From Thermoplasmatota archaeon (lineage in GTDB: Bacteria > Pseudomonadota > Gammaproteobacteria > Burkholderiales > Thiobacillaceae), in assembly GCA_023475455.1 (NCBI GenBank), contig JAMCVR010000226.1, positions 1 through 5,878 on the forward strand: 5,878 nt of DNA, given 5' to 3'. This document shows, piece after piece, positions 5,431-5,878 of the stretch. The position numbers were made by a program, and so were the translations under genes. Within the stretch, counting starts at the first letter, position 1. Each line of letters starts with the position of its first letter. The notes beneath the pieces were generated by a model. It was not told the DNA's origin. It saw only the letters and a program-made list of their open reading frames with translations, and ran no database searches.

Positions 5431-5878
5431 ATGAATGCGCGCATGAAGTTGCTGGCTGTATCGATCGCCGCCTTGAGTGTGTCGCCGGCGTGGGCGCAAA
5501 CGGAAGCCACGGCCGTTCCCATGCAGGCCGAAGGCGCGATGCCGGCCCCGAAACAGGCTGCGGCTGGCACGGGCCGGGGCGACGACGCGATGGATCACGG
5601 CGAGATGAACATGCAGGGCGGCTCGCCCCCGCCGGATGCGCGCGACCCGCATGCCTACTCGGGCGGCTATACGCTCGAATCGGGCCCCTATGCGCTCCCC
5701 GGGCCGCGACAACTGCGCCTGGCCGATGAGCACAATTTCGGCGCGCTGCTGGTCGACCGGCTGGAGCGAAGGCATGGCGATGGGCGGGGCCAGCACCCAG
5801 GTTCGTCACGCCAGAACCGAATACGGCCCCAGTGTCGACATGCGCGTCGACATGCCGCGCACCAGCCTCGACGATCCG
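5431..5878 (+). CDS. copB: CopB/PcoB outer-membrane copper-resistance protein, N-terminal part, broken at 5770
   Basis: The first 113 codons look like the start of CopB: a Sec signal peptide MNARMKLLAVSIAALSVSPAWA with cleavage before QT, a low-complexity Met/His segment (MDHGEMNMQGG near 54-64) and then SGGYTLESGPYALPGPRQL and RLADEHNFGALLVDRLER, which match the family's entry into its beta-barrel domain. In the family CopB sits in the outer membrane and works with CopA in copper binding. At 5770/5771 the sequence switches to an exact copy of copA codons 422-457 in a shifted frame; the frame stays open to the window edge but is no longer CopB. Barrel residues beyond 113, well over half of a normal CopB, are absent here. 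It follows copA by 30 bases with its own ribosome binding site. The break may be a duplication junction or an assembly error. Confidence 0.8.
   Translation, partial: MNARMKLLAVSIAALSVSPAWAQTEATAVPMQAEGAMPAPKQAAAGTGRGDDAMDHGEMNMQGGSPPPDARDPHAYSGGYTLESGPYALPGPRQLRLADEHNFGALLVDRLERRHGDGRGQHPGSSRQNRIRPQCRHARRHAAHQPRRS
5771..5878. repeat. Exact copy of copA bases 4855..4962 interrupting copB
   Basis: These 108 bases match an internal part of copA without visible mismatch and in the same orientation, running to the window edge. The bases before the junction (CTGGAGCGAA) are native copB and unlike those before 4855. If the match continues beyond the window, this is the start of a tandem second copy of 4855..5770 with period 916. 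Confidence 0.92.

Noticed and set aside
4320..5729. Plus-strand open frame (469 codons) spanning copA and copB
   Set aside because: It runs in the wrong frame across two recognisable genes, has an R/H-rich composition and no domain.

Overview
The window is a high-GC proteobacterial copper-resistance locus of the cop/pco type. From the GC-rich codon use and the style of the CopA, CopB and sensor-kinase proteins, a beta- or gammaproteobacterium (Burkholderiales-like) is the best guess; no marker fixes the taxon. Two divergent units face away from a short regulatory region. To the left, on the minus strand, lie a response regulator (copR-like, 2073..2765) and its sensor kinase (copS-like, 682..2076), joined by a 4-base ATGA overlap. 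To the right, on the plus strand, lie copA (3592..5400), a Tat-exported periplasmic multicopper oxidase, and the 5' part of copB (from 5431), an outer-membrane copper-resistance protein.

The expected working is a periplasmic copper sensing circuit. CopS senses copper outside the inner membrane and phosphorylates CopR, which should bind the perfect inverted repeat ATTACA-N4-TGTAAT between the two units and activate copAB and perhaps its own operon. CopA and CopB then bind or oxidise copper in the periplasm and outer membrane.

The unusual part is the structure. The divergent promoter region and the 5' ends of both flanking genes are present twice in perfect direct tandem: 2673..3265 is repeated as 3266..3858, period 593, with GCG shared at the junction. 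The outer copies of copR and copA remain intact, while the middle holds a truncated copA and a truncated copR pointing at each other and fused to antisense sequence. Two more exact direct copies lie at the window ends. Bases 1..127 repeat an internal piece of copS (936..1062). Bases 5771..5878 repeat an internal piece of copA (4855..4962) and cut copB after about 113 codons. Three such junctions in under 6 kb point either to a locus undergoing local amplification or to an assembly or amplification artefact, and the sequence alone cannot settle which.

The left flank, 128..681, carries no convincing gene. It holds two terminator-like hairpins on the minus strand, which could end the copRS transcript, and a short CACAAAG direct repeat. 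No insertion sequence, tRNA, rRNA or CRISPR array is seen.
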